This document shows, in pieces, positions 1 through 9,000 of a DNA stretch of 42,807 bases. The DNA is from JANQIV01 sp050117315. Its GTDB lineage: Bacteria; Bacteroidota; Ignavibacteria; Ignavibacteriales; Melioribacteraceae. Each line of letters begins with the position of its first letter. The first letter of the stretch is position 1. A model generated the notes under the pieces. The model saw nothing but the letters and a program-made list of their open reading frames with translations. It was not told the DNA's origin and made no database searches. The stretch lies in contig JASFMY010000047.1 in the NCBI GenBank assembly GCA_050117315.1, forward strand, positions 1 to 42,807, given 5' to 3'. The position numbers and the translations under genes are program-made.

Positions 1-504
1 AATAGTTCAACAAAACTTAATGGGATACTATATTGATGAGAGTATGCTTATCAAGCAAATAAATTATTATTGTCGATACGAATCACGAAATGATAGGCGC
101 AATTTTTATCAAAAAGTTAAGGAATTAAGTTGACGCCTATGCGATAATTCGGGAGGAAGTGGGGCGACGGGGAATTAAACCATGCCTTCTCGCCTACCTT
201 GCCGGTGCCAAAGGCATCCCTCTTGAGGCAGGTATGTCCGCCGTAGCGAATGCGAAGGCGGATTAAATTGTTACCATGCAGTGAAAAACTCTCTAGTCTA
301 TAAAATTTTGTTTTTGTATTTTTACTAATGCTATTAATTAAAATAACTAAAAAAAAATTACTATTGCGATAACGCAAACGCTGTAATCTTGATAAACTAT
401 TAACATGTAATAAGTTTTTATAATTATACATATGCGGTATATTTACAGAATTGATTTCTGACAAAGAAAAAATAAATACCTAGCCACTTAACAAAGAGAA
501 TAAT
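1..504. repeat. Gene-free region with GC-rich dispersed-type repeat
   Basis: No convincing gene lies here. Bases about 130-270 form a GC-rich island in otherwise AT-rich DNA. It contains a hairpin TCCGCC...GGCGGA (237-262) and a looser pair AATTC...GAATT around 143-176. Such GC-rich, hairpin-forming blocks usually recur in the intergenic regions of this kind of genome, but no second copy is seen in this window. A minus-strand reading frame of 115 codons crosses the block; it has no domain character and is judged to be non-coding. The promoter of the hydrolase gene at 505 probably lies in the AT-rich part after 280. Confidence 0.4.
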
Positions 505-1299
505 ATGCAGAGAATCATTAACAGTATGGTTGTAAATATAAGCGGCAGTAAAGAAAACCAGCCGGTTATGTTTATTCACGGGTTTCCGTTGGACAGGTCT
601 ATGTGGGACAGCCAGATTAGTTTTCTAAGAAAAAATTATTACTGTATTACTTATGATGTTAGAGGATTGGGCAGCAGCTATGTAGGTGACGGCCAATACA
701 CAATGGAAGCATATGTAAATGATTTATTTTCAATCATCGGCGAATTAAATATTGAGAAGCCTGTTTTATGTGGTTTGTCAATGGGCGGTTACATAGCATT
801 AAGAGCTGTTGAAAAAAGCCAGAGAACTTTTAAGGGATTGATACTTTGCAATACAAAATCAATTGCAGACGATAACAAGGGAAAGTTAGTTAGAGCAGAA
901 AAAATTAACAAAATTAACACTGACGGACTTGATTCCTTTATTGATGATTTCGTTCCGGATTGTTTTGCTAAAGAATCTTTAAAAGATTTTAAAGAAATTG
1001 TAGATTCAACTGTAGAGAAAGCCAAACAGAATAACCCCTTGGGTATTAAAGGTGCTTTGATAGCCATGCTCAGCAGAACCGATACAACAGAATCTTTAAG
1101 CAAAATTCAAATTCCAACATTAGTTATTGCAGGATCATTCGATAAATTAACACCGCCTGAAGATATGAGAAAGATAGCTGATAACTTAAAGAACTCTGAA
1201 TTTGCAATAGTTCCGAGAGCCGGGCATTTAACACCTTTAGAAAATCCGGGAATGGTCAATGATCTGATCAACGGATTTTTGAAAAGACGTATTAAATAA
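505..1299 (+). CDS. Alpha/beta hydrolase
   Basis: This is a 264-residue single-domain alpha/beta-hydrolase, probably a cytoplasmic esterase or lactonase. Visible features are the oxyanion-side motif HGFPLD (25-30), the nucleophile elbow GLSMGG with Ser92, the likely catalytic acid Asp213 in AGSFDKLTPP, and the catalytic His241 in RAGHLTPLENP. The overall pattern resembles 3-oxoadipate enol-lactonases and BioH-like carboxylesterases, but there are no neighbouring beta-ketoadipate or biotin genes, so the substrate cannot be assigned. A second ATG at codon 8 (MVVNISG) is a possible alternative start. The gene stands alone, convergent with the minus-strand zinc-ribbon gene that ends 12 bases downstream. 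Confidence 0.9.
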   Translation: MQRIINSMVVNISGSKENQPVMFIHGFPLDRSMWDSQISFLRKNYYCITYDVRGLGSSYVGDGQYTMEAYVNDLFSIIGELNIEKPVLCGLSMGGYIALRAVEKSQRTFKGLILCNTKSIADDNKGKLVRAEKINKINTDGLDSFIDDFVPDCFAKESLKDFKEIVDSTVEKAKQNNPLGIKGALIAMLSRTDTTESLSKIQIPTLVIAGSFDKLTPPEDMRKIADNLKNSEFAIVPRAGHLTPLENPGMVNDLINGFLKRRIK

Positions 1300-1311
1300 C
1301 AGGCAAAAAAA

Positions 1312-1515
1312 TTAGAAATACCAGAGCACACTTACTGTGTTTAAGCAGTGTGCACAAAAAGAATTCGTTTTCCTATGTGCAAAAGTATAGGGGTTGTTTC
1401 CAACAGCTACCTCAATTTTTCTGGGTTCACGGAACCGCTCCGGTGATTCTAATTTGATGTTTTTACCGCAATTTGGACAGGTGACATAATGCAACTTTGT
1501 TTTTGCAGCAATCAT
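1312..1515 (-). CDS. Small zinc-ribbon protein
   Basis: This is a 67-residue protein with two cysteine pairs, CPNC (13-16) and CAHC near residues 54-57, which would bind one zinc ion in a zinc-ribbon fold. The segment between them is basic. The start is supported by a GTGAGG-type ribosome binding site about 8 bases upstream on the minus strand. No specific family is recognised; it could be a nucleic-acid-binding or structural metal-binding protein. It is the last of three minus-strand genes after hldD and the NUDIX gene, but the 214-base gap suggests separate transcription. Confidence 0.7.
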   Translation of the reverse strand: MIAAKTKLHYVTCPNCGKNIKLESPERFREPRKIEVAVGNNPYTFAHRKTNSFCAHCLNTVSVLWYF

Positions 1516-1729
1516 TTAATTACCTCACTAATTTTAATTTAACATTAGTGCAATGATAACATAAGATGCTTTTCATTAATTCTTAGTGTCCGGGGATAAA
1601 AATGATTGTTTTGTAAACTTACTCACAGAATCACATTAATTATCGACCATAATTAATGAAAGTTTAATAATAACGAGAAATAATTATTAATCCAGAATAT
1701 ATGCGGTTTTGTCTTTTTAGAATATAATG

Positions 1730-2188
1730 CTAACTGAAGTTTACAGAATAGTCTTTGAAAATTCCTTCTTCATAAATAAACTTTGCACTAAAGAATTTAT
1801 CTTGAAAAAGCCATTTTATGAATATTGTATCGCCTTCCCATAAATTTAACTCAAATAATCTTTCGTTGGGAATCCATTCCAATTTACCTTCGGGCGAATC
1901 AATTAGTTCGCCTTCAAAATCATCGATTATAAAAACAAACACATACCAGTCGTCTTTACCGTCAAACAACGGGAAAGTTATAAAACCTTTCATCACCAAA
2001 CTTTTTACCGTAAGCCCGGCTTCTTCTTTTATTTCCCTAATTGCGCATTCTTCAGGCGTCTCCCCTGCTTCAAACTTACCGCCCAACCCGTTCCATTTAC
2101 CTTCGTGGTAATCATTCTCTTTCTTGTTGCGGTAAAGCATCAGCGTGTGATTATCTTTCATCACGTAACAAAGTGTGGCGAGTTTCAT
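1730..2188 (-). CDS. NUDIX hydrolase, 8-oxo-dGTP diphosphatase-like
   Basis: This 152-residue protein has a perfect NUDIX box, GX5EX7REUXEEXGU, at residues 37-59 (G37, E43, R51-E52, E55-E56, G58). The preceding KWNGLGGK motif (31-38) is shared with the MutT/MTH1-type enzymes that hydrolyse oxidised dGTP. Its likely role is house-cleaning of damaged nucleotides in the cytoplasm; substrate preference cannot be proven from sequence. It starts 37 bases after the stop of hldD on the same strand, so it is probably the second gene of a two-gene transcript. Confidence 0.88.
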   Translation of the reverse strand: MKLATLCYVMKDNHTLMLYRNKKENDYHEGKWNGLGGKFEAGETPEECAIREIKEEAGLTVKSLVMKGFITFPLFDGKDDWYVFVFIIDDFEGELIDSPEGKLEWIPNERLFELNLWEGDTIFIKWLFQDKFFSAKFIYEEGIFKDYSVNFS

Positions 2189-2225
2189 GCTAAATTATAA
2201 AGTGAAAATTATAAATTAAAAAAGG

Positions 2226-3200
2226 TTACATAGCAAGATATTTTTCTTTCATCAAATAATTCTGTACGTAATCTTTAACGCCGTCTTCAAGCGTGGTAAT
2301 TTTTTTATCGTACCCGGCTCTTCTCAGGTTGTGTAAATTGGCTTCGGTAAAATATTGGTATTTCTCCCTAAGATTTTCCGGCATATCAATATATTCAATT
2401 TTCACAGGCTCATTCATTGCATTGAATACAGCCGTCACCAGGTCGTTCCAATTTCTTGCTTTTCCCGTTCCTATATTATATAACCCGTTCTGGTTTTTGT
2501 TTTTCAGGAAATATAAACTCATATCTACTGCGTCTTTTACATAAATAAAATCTCTAAGCTGTTCACCGTCTTTATAATCATCCTTGTATGATTTAAATAA
2601 CTTCACTCTGCCTGTTTCTTTAATTTGTTCGTAAGCTTTATGAACAACGCTGCGCATATCTCCTTTGTGGTACTCGTTCGGCCCGTAAACATTGAAATAT
2701 TTCAGCCCTACAACTTTATTTAAAATATTATTGTTCTTCAGCCACATATCAAAAAGGTGTTTTGAATAACCATACATATTAAGGGGTCTTAGTTTTTCCA
2801 TTTCATCAATATTGTCATTATACCCGGCAGAACCGTCACCGTAAGTTGCAGCAGAAGATGCGTAAATAAATCTTATCTTTCTCGGCAAAGAATATTTTGC
2901 TAGTTCTACAGAATACCTGAAATTATTCTGAACCAAATAATCCGCATCCTTTTCGGTTGTTGACGAACAAGCTCCCAAATGAATAATTGCGTCAATTCCG
3001 AATGCAAGACTGTCATCAACAACTTGTTTGTAAAAATCATTTTTATGAAAGATATCAGCATACTCAAGCCCGTTTAAGTTTTTCCATTTATCCTCGCTAC
3101 CGAGCTCGTCAACAATAATTATATTTTTCTTTCCCATTTCATTTAACTTCCAAACAGCAACACTACCGATGAACCCTGCTCCTCCGGTTACAATAATCAT
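2226..3200 (-). CDS. hldD: ADP-L-glycero-D-manno-heptose 6-epimerase
   Basis: This 324-residue extended short-chain dehydrogenase/reductase converts ADP-D-glycero-D-manno-heptose to the L-glycero form, the donor for the LPS inner core. The sequence shows the NAD(P) motif GGAGFIG (6-12), the family-typical stretch GACSSTTEKDADYL (76-89), YASSAATYG (113-121) and the catalytic YGYSK (Tyr143, Lys147). The length equals the usual HldD length. The assignment fits the GT9 heptosyltransferase-like gene at 19945. No other heptose-synthesis gene (hldE, gmhA, gmhB) is in the window. The NUDIX gene follows closely on the same strand. Confidence 0.93.
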   Translation of the reverse strand: MIIVTGGAGFIGSVAVWKLNEMGKKNIIIVDELGSEDKWKNLNGLEYADIFHKNDFYKQVVDDSLAFGIDAIIHLGACSSTTEKDADYLVQNNFRYSVELAKYSLPRKIRFIYASSAATYGDGSAGYNDNIDEMEKLRPLNMYGYSKHLFDMWLKNNNILNKVVGLKYFNVYGPNEYHKGDMRSVVHKAYEQIKETGRVKLFKSYKDDYKDGEQLRDFIYVKDAVDMSLYFLKNKNQNGLYNIGTGKARNWNDLVTAVFNAMNEPVKIEYIDMPENLREKYQYFTEANLHNLRRAGYDKKITTLEDGVKDYVQNYLMKEKYLAM

Positions 3201-3600
3201 TTTCCACCTCTAAATTAATTTGCAGCCTAAATTTAAGTATTAAGAAAAATTAAACAAACTTTTAGCCCCAATAATAAATAAACAATCGCAAATTTATCTG
3301 CAAAGTTTAACTATACTTGTTGCAAATTGGTTTTGGGATTTTGCCATAAAGTCCTCTCTTTTTAAGACCTGGCCGTAGGAGACTTTGGGAGGCGGGGAGG
3401 ATTTAGGTGAGTTCTAAATAAAAACTAAATCCCAAAATCAATTTGGCTTGTGTATAACATGTAAAATCAAATGCCGATCTAATTATGCGCTTGCCCACAA
3501 GCTGCTGGTTTTAAAGAGCTAGTGATCCCGTCAAAATTAATAACAATTTGCTATTAAATAAAATAAAAGAAATTTCGATTATACAACATGTGAAGATAGT
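3201..3600. other. Intergenic region between hldD and pilin-like operon
   Basis: This 400-base divergent intergenic region holds one copy of a MITE-like element (3312-3456, listed separately). The remaining AT-rich flanks probably carry the promoters of hldD (minus) and of the pilin-like operon (plus). No RNA gene or reading frame of note is visible. Confidence 0.5.
3312..3456. mobile_element. MITE-like element, copy 1
   Basis: This is a non-coding element of about 145 bases. The 19-bp terminal inverted repeats are CAAATTGGTTTTGGGATTT at 3323-3341 and its complement with one mismatch at 3427-3445. Outside them lie further 11-bp arms, TATACTTGTTG on the left and GCTTGTGTATA on the right. The core contains a purine-rich block (GGGAGGCGGGGAGG). 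A second, nearly identical copy lies at 22188-22335. There is no transposase in the window. No clear target-site duplication is seen beyond the terminal TATA bases. Its outer arms are exchanged relative to copy 2. Confidence 0.75.
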
Positions 3601-4110
3601 ATGTATAAGGATATGATTTCGTCGACACAGCAATTGCTGGTGATAGGTAGTATTTTTTTACTAAGTTATTTGATACTTACGTTCCACAGATCGAATACCT
3701 CACAACTGGATGCTACATTTAATAATGAAGCTATAATTAATGCAACTACGGCAGGTCAATCATTATTAGATGAAATCCAATCCCGCGCATTTGACGAATT
3801 TACAGTAACTAAAAGTGCCGAAAAAGCCGATTCGTTAACATCAAGTAATTCATTAGGAACGGAATCCGGTGAATCAAATTCAACATCGTTTGACGATATT
3901 GACGATTACGACGGATTCACGAGAACAGACTCTGTTGGCGAGTTGGGCAATTTCAACCTTTTAGTTGATGTTTATTACATTACATATCCGGGTGCGGTAA
4001 AAACAAATTCAAAATCTTTCAGCAAACAAATTGATGTTTTTGTAACCAACAGTTACCTGGCCAGCACATTTACAGATACTATAAAATTACAACAAATAGT
4101 TTCTTACTAA
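3601..4110 (+). CDS. PilV/MshD-like minor pilin-type protein
   Basis: This 169-residue protein has one hydrophobic segment near its N-terminus (about residues 12-28). After it comes NNEAIINATTAGQSLLDEIQSRAFDEF (about 41-67), a pattern typical of the helix that follows the membrane part in PilV/MshD-type minor pilins. A low-complexity Ser/Asp/Glu-rich stretch (74-104) and a beta-rich tail follow. There is no class III prepilin signal (basic leader, Gly, then Phe and Glu). No in-frame upstream ATG, GTG or TTG exists before a stop codon, so the missing leader is not a start-site error. It is the first of three genes that almost touch each other; the next start is one base after this stop. The function is inferred from pattern only. 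Confidence 0.65.
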   Translation: MYKDMISSTQQLLVIGSIFLLSYLILTFHRSNTSQLDATFNNEAIINATTAGQSLLDEIQSRAFDEFTVTKSAEKADSLTSSNSLGTESGESNSTSFDDIDDYDGFTRTDSVGELGNFNLLVDVYYITYPGAVKTNSKSFSKQIDVFVTNSYLASTFTDTIKLQQIVSY

Positions 4111-4111
4111 G

Positions 4112-4690
4112 ATGGCATATTTGATAGATGTATTAGGTTCCGCGGTAATCGGGGGAATGGTTATACTTTTAACGATTTCAATAAATCTTCAAATGAATGA
4201 TTTATCGGAAGATATCTTTATGGATTCGATTGTCCAGGGAAATGCTACATCTTCAGCCTCTGATTTTAAATATGATTTATACAAAATTGGTTATGGAGTA
4301 ACCGGCAATAAGTTTATAACTGCCGATTCCACCAATTTATATTATTACAGTGATTTTAATAATGACGGGACAATTGATTCAATTCATTTTAGTTTAGGTC
4401 CCACCGATTCGTTATCCGGAACTACAAATCCTAACGATAGACCTTTATACAGAACACTCAACGGAAGTTCCGCAAATAAGTCGGTCTTGCTAATTGTAAA
4501 TAAATTTGAATTCATTTATTACGACTCGGTTGGAAATACAATTAGCTACGATTCATTAGCCTATAGTTCCGGCAGAAACAAAATCAGAACCATTGAAGCA
4601 AAAGCAAAGTTTCAAGCTGAATTAACCAACGATACATTGTATCAATCTACTGATTGGAATGCAGTAATAAGACCGAAAAATTTGCGATAA
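4112..4690 (+). CDS. PilW-like minor pilin-type protein
   Basis: This 192-residue protein has an N-terminal hydrophobic helix (about 5-28). It is followed by SDFKYDLYKIGYGVTG, which resembles the DLRRAGY region of PilW/GspJ-type pseudopilins. Later segments such as VNKFEFIYYDSVGN and NKIRTIEAKAKFQAE match the general build of that family's C-terminal half. A canonical prepilin peptidase site is absent. The gene lies one base after the preceding stop and six bases before the next start, indicating one transcript and probably one complex. It is likely anchored in the inner membrane with its globular part in the periplasm. Confidence 0.62.
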   Translation: MAYLIDVLGSAVIGGMVILLTISINLQMNDLSEDIFMDSIVQGNATSSASDFKYDLYKIGYGVTGNKFITADSTNLYYYSDFNNDGTIDSIHFSLGPTDSLSGTTNPNDRPLYRTLNGSSANKSVLLIVNKFEFIYYDSVGNTISYDSLAYSSGRNKIRTIEAKAKFQAELTNDTLYQSTDWNAVIRPKNLR

Positions 4691-4696
4691 ATAAAG

Positions 4697-5809
4697 ATGG
4701 GAAAAGCTTCAGTCATAATGGTATTGGGGAGTATCAGCATATTCCTGCTGATAAACTTTTCAATGAATTCAAAGATTTCAAAGGCAACGGAAGATGTATC
4801 GAAATATTACGGGCATACCCGGGCAAGGAATATCGCCAACAGTACAGTTGAAATGTTGATTGCAATGGTTGGAGACAATGACTCTTTAAGAGTAAATTCG
4901 GCAACATCAATAAATTTAATGAACGGCACCGCAAGTTATACAATTACCGATACAACAATAAGCAGTACGGATTATATAAAAATAAAAGTAAACGCTTCCT
5001 ATTTCGGAGAAACACATAATACAGAGGTACTTGTAACAATCCCTACAAACGGGACGGGATTTATGCCAGCTGCAGTTCAAGCAGCAGTAACAACAAACAA
5101 TCCTGTAAAAACATTAGGTACGTTGCAGGTAGACGGCAGGGAACACGATATAAACGGTAATTTAATTGGAGGAAGCGGCACGCTTGCTATTTGGACAACC
5201 GGCACTGTGAGTAGAAGCGGAAATTCCAAATATGCTTCCTACTCAAGTGGGTGCACATATCCCCTTGCAAAAAGCACGGCTAACAGATCGGCAGCTTCTC
5301 AAGTTTATTCCGGGGGATATCCGGATACTCCGGACAGCATTTTAGGAGGAACTGCAAACGGATTTCCGCCGGGGACATTAAAAAGTTATGCACAAGGCGG
5401 GGAAAACGGAAGCCAGTATGTTACAAATCCGGTTTCGTTAACCTACCCGCTTGGCGGAGTAACATATGTAGAACTATCATCGGGCAGTATATGGAATTCA
5501 GCAAACATTACCGGTGAAGGAATATTGATTGTACATAACAGTTCTACAAATGCAATTATCAAAAACTTAAATACCGGACCTTTTAAAGGTTTGTTGATTG
5601 CAGATGACATTGTTCATGTGCATTGTGATATTATTGGTGCTGTTATCGGATTAACACCCAGTCCTTCTGACGGTAATTGTATAGGTAACGGCAGCGGCCG
5701 TATTCTTTATTCAAGCGAAGCAATTACCGGTGCTACTGCTTTAGATGATGAAAGTATAAATTACGGATTTGGTGAAAAAAGAATAAATATCGATCGTTGG
5801 TATGAATAA
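4697..5809 (+). CDS. PilX-like minor pilin-type protein
   Basis: This 370-residue protein has a hydrophobic N-terminus (about 4-20) followed by a helix with RARNIANSTVEML (about 42-54), the pattern of PilX-type minor pilins, where small residues and an Ala/Asn pair follow the membrane helix. The long C-terminal half is Gly/Ser/Asn rich. It contains GEGILIVHN and FKGLLIADDIVHVHCDIIGAVIGL, a layout often seen in large PilX-like proteins with a beta-rich extracytoplasmic domain. The canonical GF..E processing site is missing. It is the third gene of the tightly packed cassette, with no pilus ATPase or platform gene nearby. Confidence 0.62.
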   Translation: MGKASVIMVLGSISIFLLINFSMNSKISKATEDVSKYYGHTRARNIANSTVEMLIAMVGDNDSLRVNSATSINLMNGTASYTITDTTISSTDYIKIKVNASYFGETHNTEVLVTIPTNGTGFMPAAVQAAVTTNNPVKTLGTLQVDGREHDINGNLIGGSGTLAIWTTGTVSRSGNSKYASYSSGCTYPLAKSTANRSAASQVYSGGYPDTPDSILGGTANGFPPGTLKSYAQGGENGSQYVTNPVSLTYPLGGVTYVELSSGSIWNSANITGEGILIVHNSSTNAIIKNLNTGPFKGLLIADDIVHVHCDIIGAVIGLTPSPSDGNCIGNGSGRILYSSEAITGATALDDESINYGFGEKRINIDRWYE

Positions 5810-5870
5810 AAATAAAATGGTTTATTTAACTAATTGAAAGTAATAGGCCGGGTAAAAAAGGCTAGGGAAA

Positions 5871-5938
5871 GGATTGTCTCGCAAATGTTATTCTGAATTT
5901 ACTTGCCGTGACGTCAGGCAGGTTCAGAGTGACAATCC
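5871..5938. repeat. REP-like inverted repeat
   Basis: An imperfect hairpin begins with GGATTGTC (5871-5878) and ends with GACAATCC (5931-5938). Inner arms TTCTGAA and TTCAGAG and a central TGCC...GGCA pair complete it. Such TTCTGAA/TTCAGA hairpins are common dispersed intergenic repeats. It lies between the pilin-like operon and metH and may act as a terminator for the former. Confidence 0.55.
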
Positions 5939-6093
5939 GGAACATACGAAACAGTTCCTTTACCTTTTAAATTGCTTTTCATTTTATAAATCTACAACTA
6001 TACATTTCTGTTATTATATTATTATGTTTGCAATATAAAAGAGCATTCTAAGTCTTATAATCAACCTGACTGAATTAAATTGAAATTATATTT

Positions 6094-9000
6094 ATGATAA
6101 TCAGCACACTAAAAAAAATATTAGACGAACGTATTTTAGTACTTGACGGCGCAATGGGCAGCCTGATTCAGAGTTATAATTTGACTGAATCGGATTTTAG
6201 AGGAGAAATATTAAAAGATCACAGGATAGATTTAAAAGGTAACAACGATCTATTATCTGTAACTCGGCCTGATGTTATAAAGGAAATTCATAGAAAATAC
6301 CTTGAAGCAGGGGCGGATATTATTGAGACAAATACTTTTAACGCCAGCGTAATTTCACAAAAAGAATATAAAACCGATAACTTTGTTTACAAGATAAATT
6401 TTGAATCTGCAAAAATTGCAAAAGAAGTAGCCGGAGAATTCACAAAGTTAAATCCCTCAAAGCCAAGATTTGTTGCCGGGGCTTTGGGTCCCACAAGTAA
6501 AACTCTTTCTATTTCGCCTGATGTAAACAACCCGGGCTTTAGGGCCGTAACTTTTGATGAGATGAAAGAATCATACAAAGAAGCGGTTAAAGGACTTGTT
6601 GACGGCGGCTCCGATATTTTACTCGTTGAAACTATTTTTGATACGCTGAATTCGAAGTCGGCTCTTATTGCAATAAGAGAATATCTTAACGAAATAAACA
6701 AATCAATACCGGTAATGATCTCCGGAACAATAGTTGATTTAAGCGGGAGGACTCTGTCCGGTCAAACAACGGAAGCATTTTATAATTCAATTGCTCATAC
6801 AAAAGATTTATTATCAGTCGGCCTAAACTGTGCTCTTGGTCCCAGACAGATGAGATCGTTTATTGAAGAACTGTCAGCGATATCACCCTTTTATACAAGC
6901 TTATATCCAAACGCAGGTTTGCCCAATGAGTTCGGGGATTATGACGAAACCCCCGAACTAATGGTAGAAGTACTAAAAGAATTCGGAGAAGAAGGATTTT
7001 ACAATATTGTCGGCGGATGCTGCGGCACTACTCCCGAACATATTAAAGCCTTCGCCGAAATGGTTAAGTCTATAAAACCGAGAAAATTAAAACCTGTTGA
7101 GCCATATTTAAGGTTAAGTGGGCTTGAGCCGTTGATATTAAGGCCGGGTACAAATTTCGTAAATATCGGGGAAAGGACAAACGTTGCAGGTTCAAAAAAA
7201 TTTGCACGGCTTATAAAAGAAGAAAATTACGAAGAGGCTCTAAGCGTTGCCAAACATCAGGTGGAAGGCGGAGCACAAGTCCTTGATGTTAACATGGATG
7301 AGGCTATGATAGACTCGGAAAACGCCATGGTAAAATTTCTGCAATTATTGGCTGCCGAACCGGATATTGCGAAACTCCCTATCATGCTTGACTCCTCGAA
7401 ATGGTCTGTAATTGAAGCCGGGTTAAAGCGTTTGCAGGGCAAAGGAATTGTTAATTCCATAAGCCTTAAAGAAGGTGAAGAAAAATTTATAGACCATGCA
7501 AAAAAAATACTATCATACGGTGCTGCAGTAATTGTTATGGCTTTTGATGAAAAAGGACAGGCCGATACTTACGAAAGAAAAATTAAAATTGCCGAACGGG
7601 CTTATAAAATTTTAACGGAAAAAGTCGGTTTTCTTCCGCAGGATATCATTATAGATCCGAACATATTTGCTGTTGCAACCGGCATTGAAGAACACAACAA
7701 CTATGCTGTTGATTTTATTAAAGCAACAAAATGGATAAAAGAAAATCTACCGTATGCAAAAGTATCCGGCGGGGTGAGCAATATTTCATTTTCTTTTAGA
7801 GGCAACAACAAAGTAAGAGAAGCCATCCATGCTGCATTTTTATATCATGCCGTCAAAGCCGGGATGGACATGGGAATTGTTAACGCGGGACAGCTTGAGG
7901 TCTACGAAGAAATTCCCAAAGACTTCCTTGAACGGGTTGAAGACGTACTGTTAAACAGAAGACACGATGCCACGGAAAGACTGGTAGAATTTGCCGAAAA
8001 CGTTAAACAGGACGCAGGCAAAGAGGAGCTCGTTTTAGAATGGCGAAACGATACCGTTGAAGAAAGGTTAAAACATTCTTTAATAAAAGGAATAACTGAT
8101 TTTATTGAACAGGATACGGAAGAGGCCAGACAAAAATGTTCTTCTCCGCTGGAAGTAATTGAAGGTCCCTTAATGAATGGAATGAATGCCGTGGGCGATT
8201 TGTTCGGTTCAGGTAAAATGTTTTTACCCCAGGTAGTTAAAAGCGCACGTGTAATGAAAAAGTCTGTTGCTTACCTGGTTCCTTACATTGAAAAAGAAAA
8301 AGAGGAAAGCGGAAACAACAAAAGCAAAGGCACTATACTTCTTGCAACCGTAAAAGGCGACGTGCATGATATAGGCAAAAATATTGTCGGCGTAGTTCTC
8401 GGCTGCAACAATTACGACATTATTGATCTGGGTGTAATGGTTCCCTCTGATAAAATACTATCAACAGCAGTTGAAAAAAATGTTGATGTAATAGGATTAA
8501 GCGGATTGATTACTCCGTCGCTTGATGAAATGGTTCACGTTGCAAAAGAGATGGAAAGACTAAAAATAGAAAAGCCTTTATTGATTGGCGGCGCAACAAC
8601 TTCAAGAATTCATACGGCAGTTAAAATAGAACCTAACTTCAGCGGAACTACCGTGCATGTACTTGATGCGTCCCGAAGCGTGCCTGTTGTAAGTAATTTA
8701 ATTAACGAAGAAACAAACAAAAAATTTATTAATGAAATAAAAGCAGAATACGAAAAACTCCGCTTAAGCCATGCTAAGAAAAAGTCATCAAAAGAATATT
8801 TAACTTTAGCAGAAGCGAGAAATAACAAATTCAAACTCGATTGGGAAAAAGAAAATATTACCGAACCGAACAAATTGGGAGTGGAAGTTTTAGACAATTA
8901 TCCGTTGGAAGAAATCAGGAAATACATTGACTGGACACCGTTTTTCTTAACATGGGAATTAAAAGGCAGGTACCCGAAAATTTTTGAAAATGAAAATTAC

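Noticed and set aside
117..464. 115-codon minus-strand reading frame
   Set aside because: It crosses a GC-rich hairpin repeat, has no domain character and no signs of coding constraint.
789..1331. Minus-strand reading frames opposite the alpha/beta hydrolase
   Set aside because: They mirror the codons of a clear gene with a complete catalytic triad on the plus strand.
4654..4851. 65-codon frame overlapping the second and third pilin-like genes
   Set aside because: It is out of frame with two well-supported genes and has no independent start signal.
5939..6093. Cobalamin or SAM riboswitch before metH
   Set aside because: The leader is short and AT-rich and shows none of the conserved riboswitch elements.
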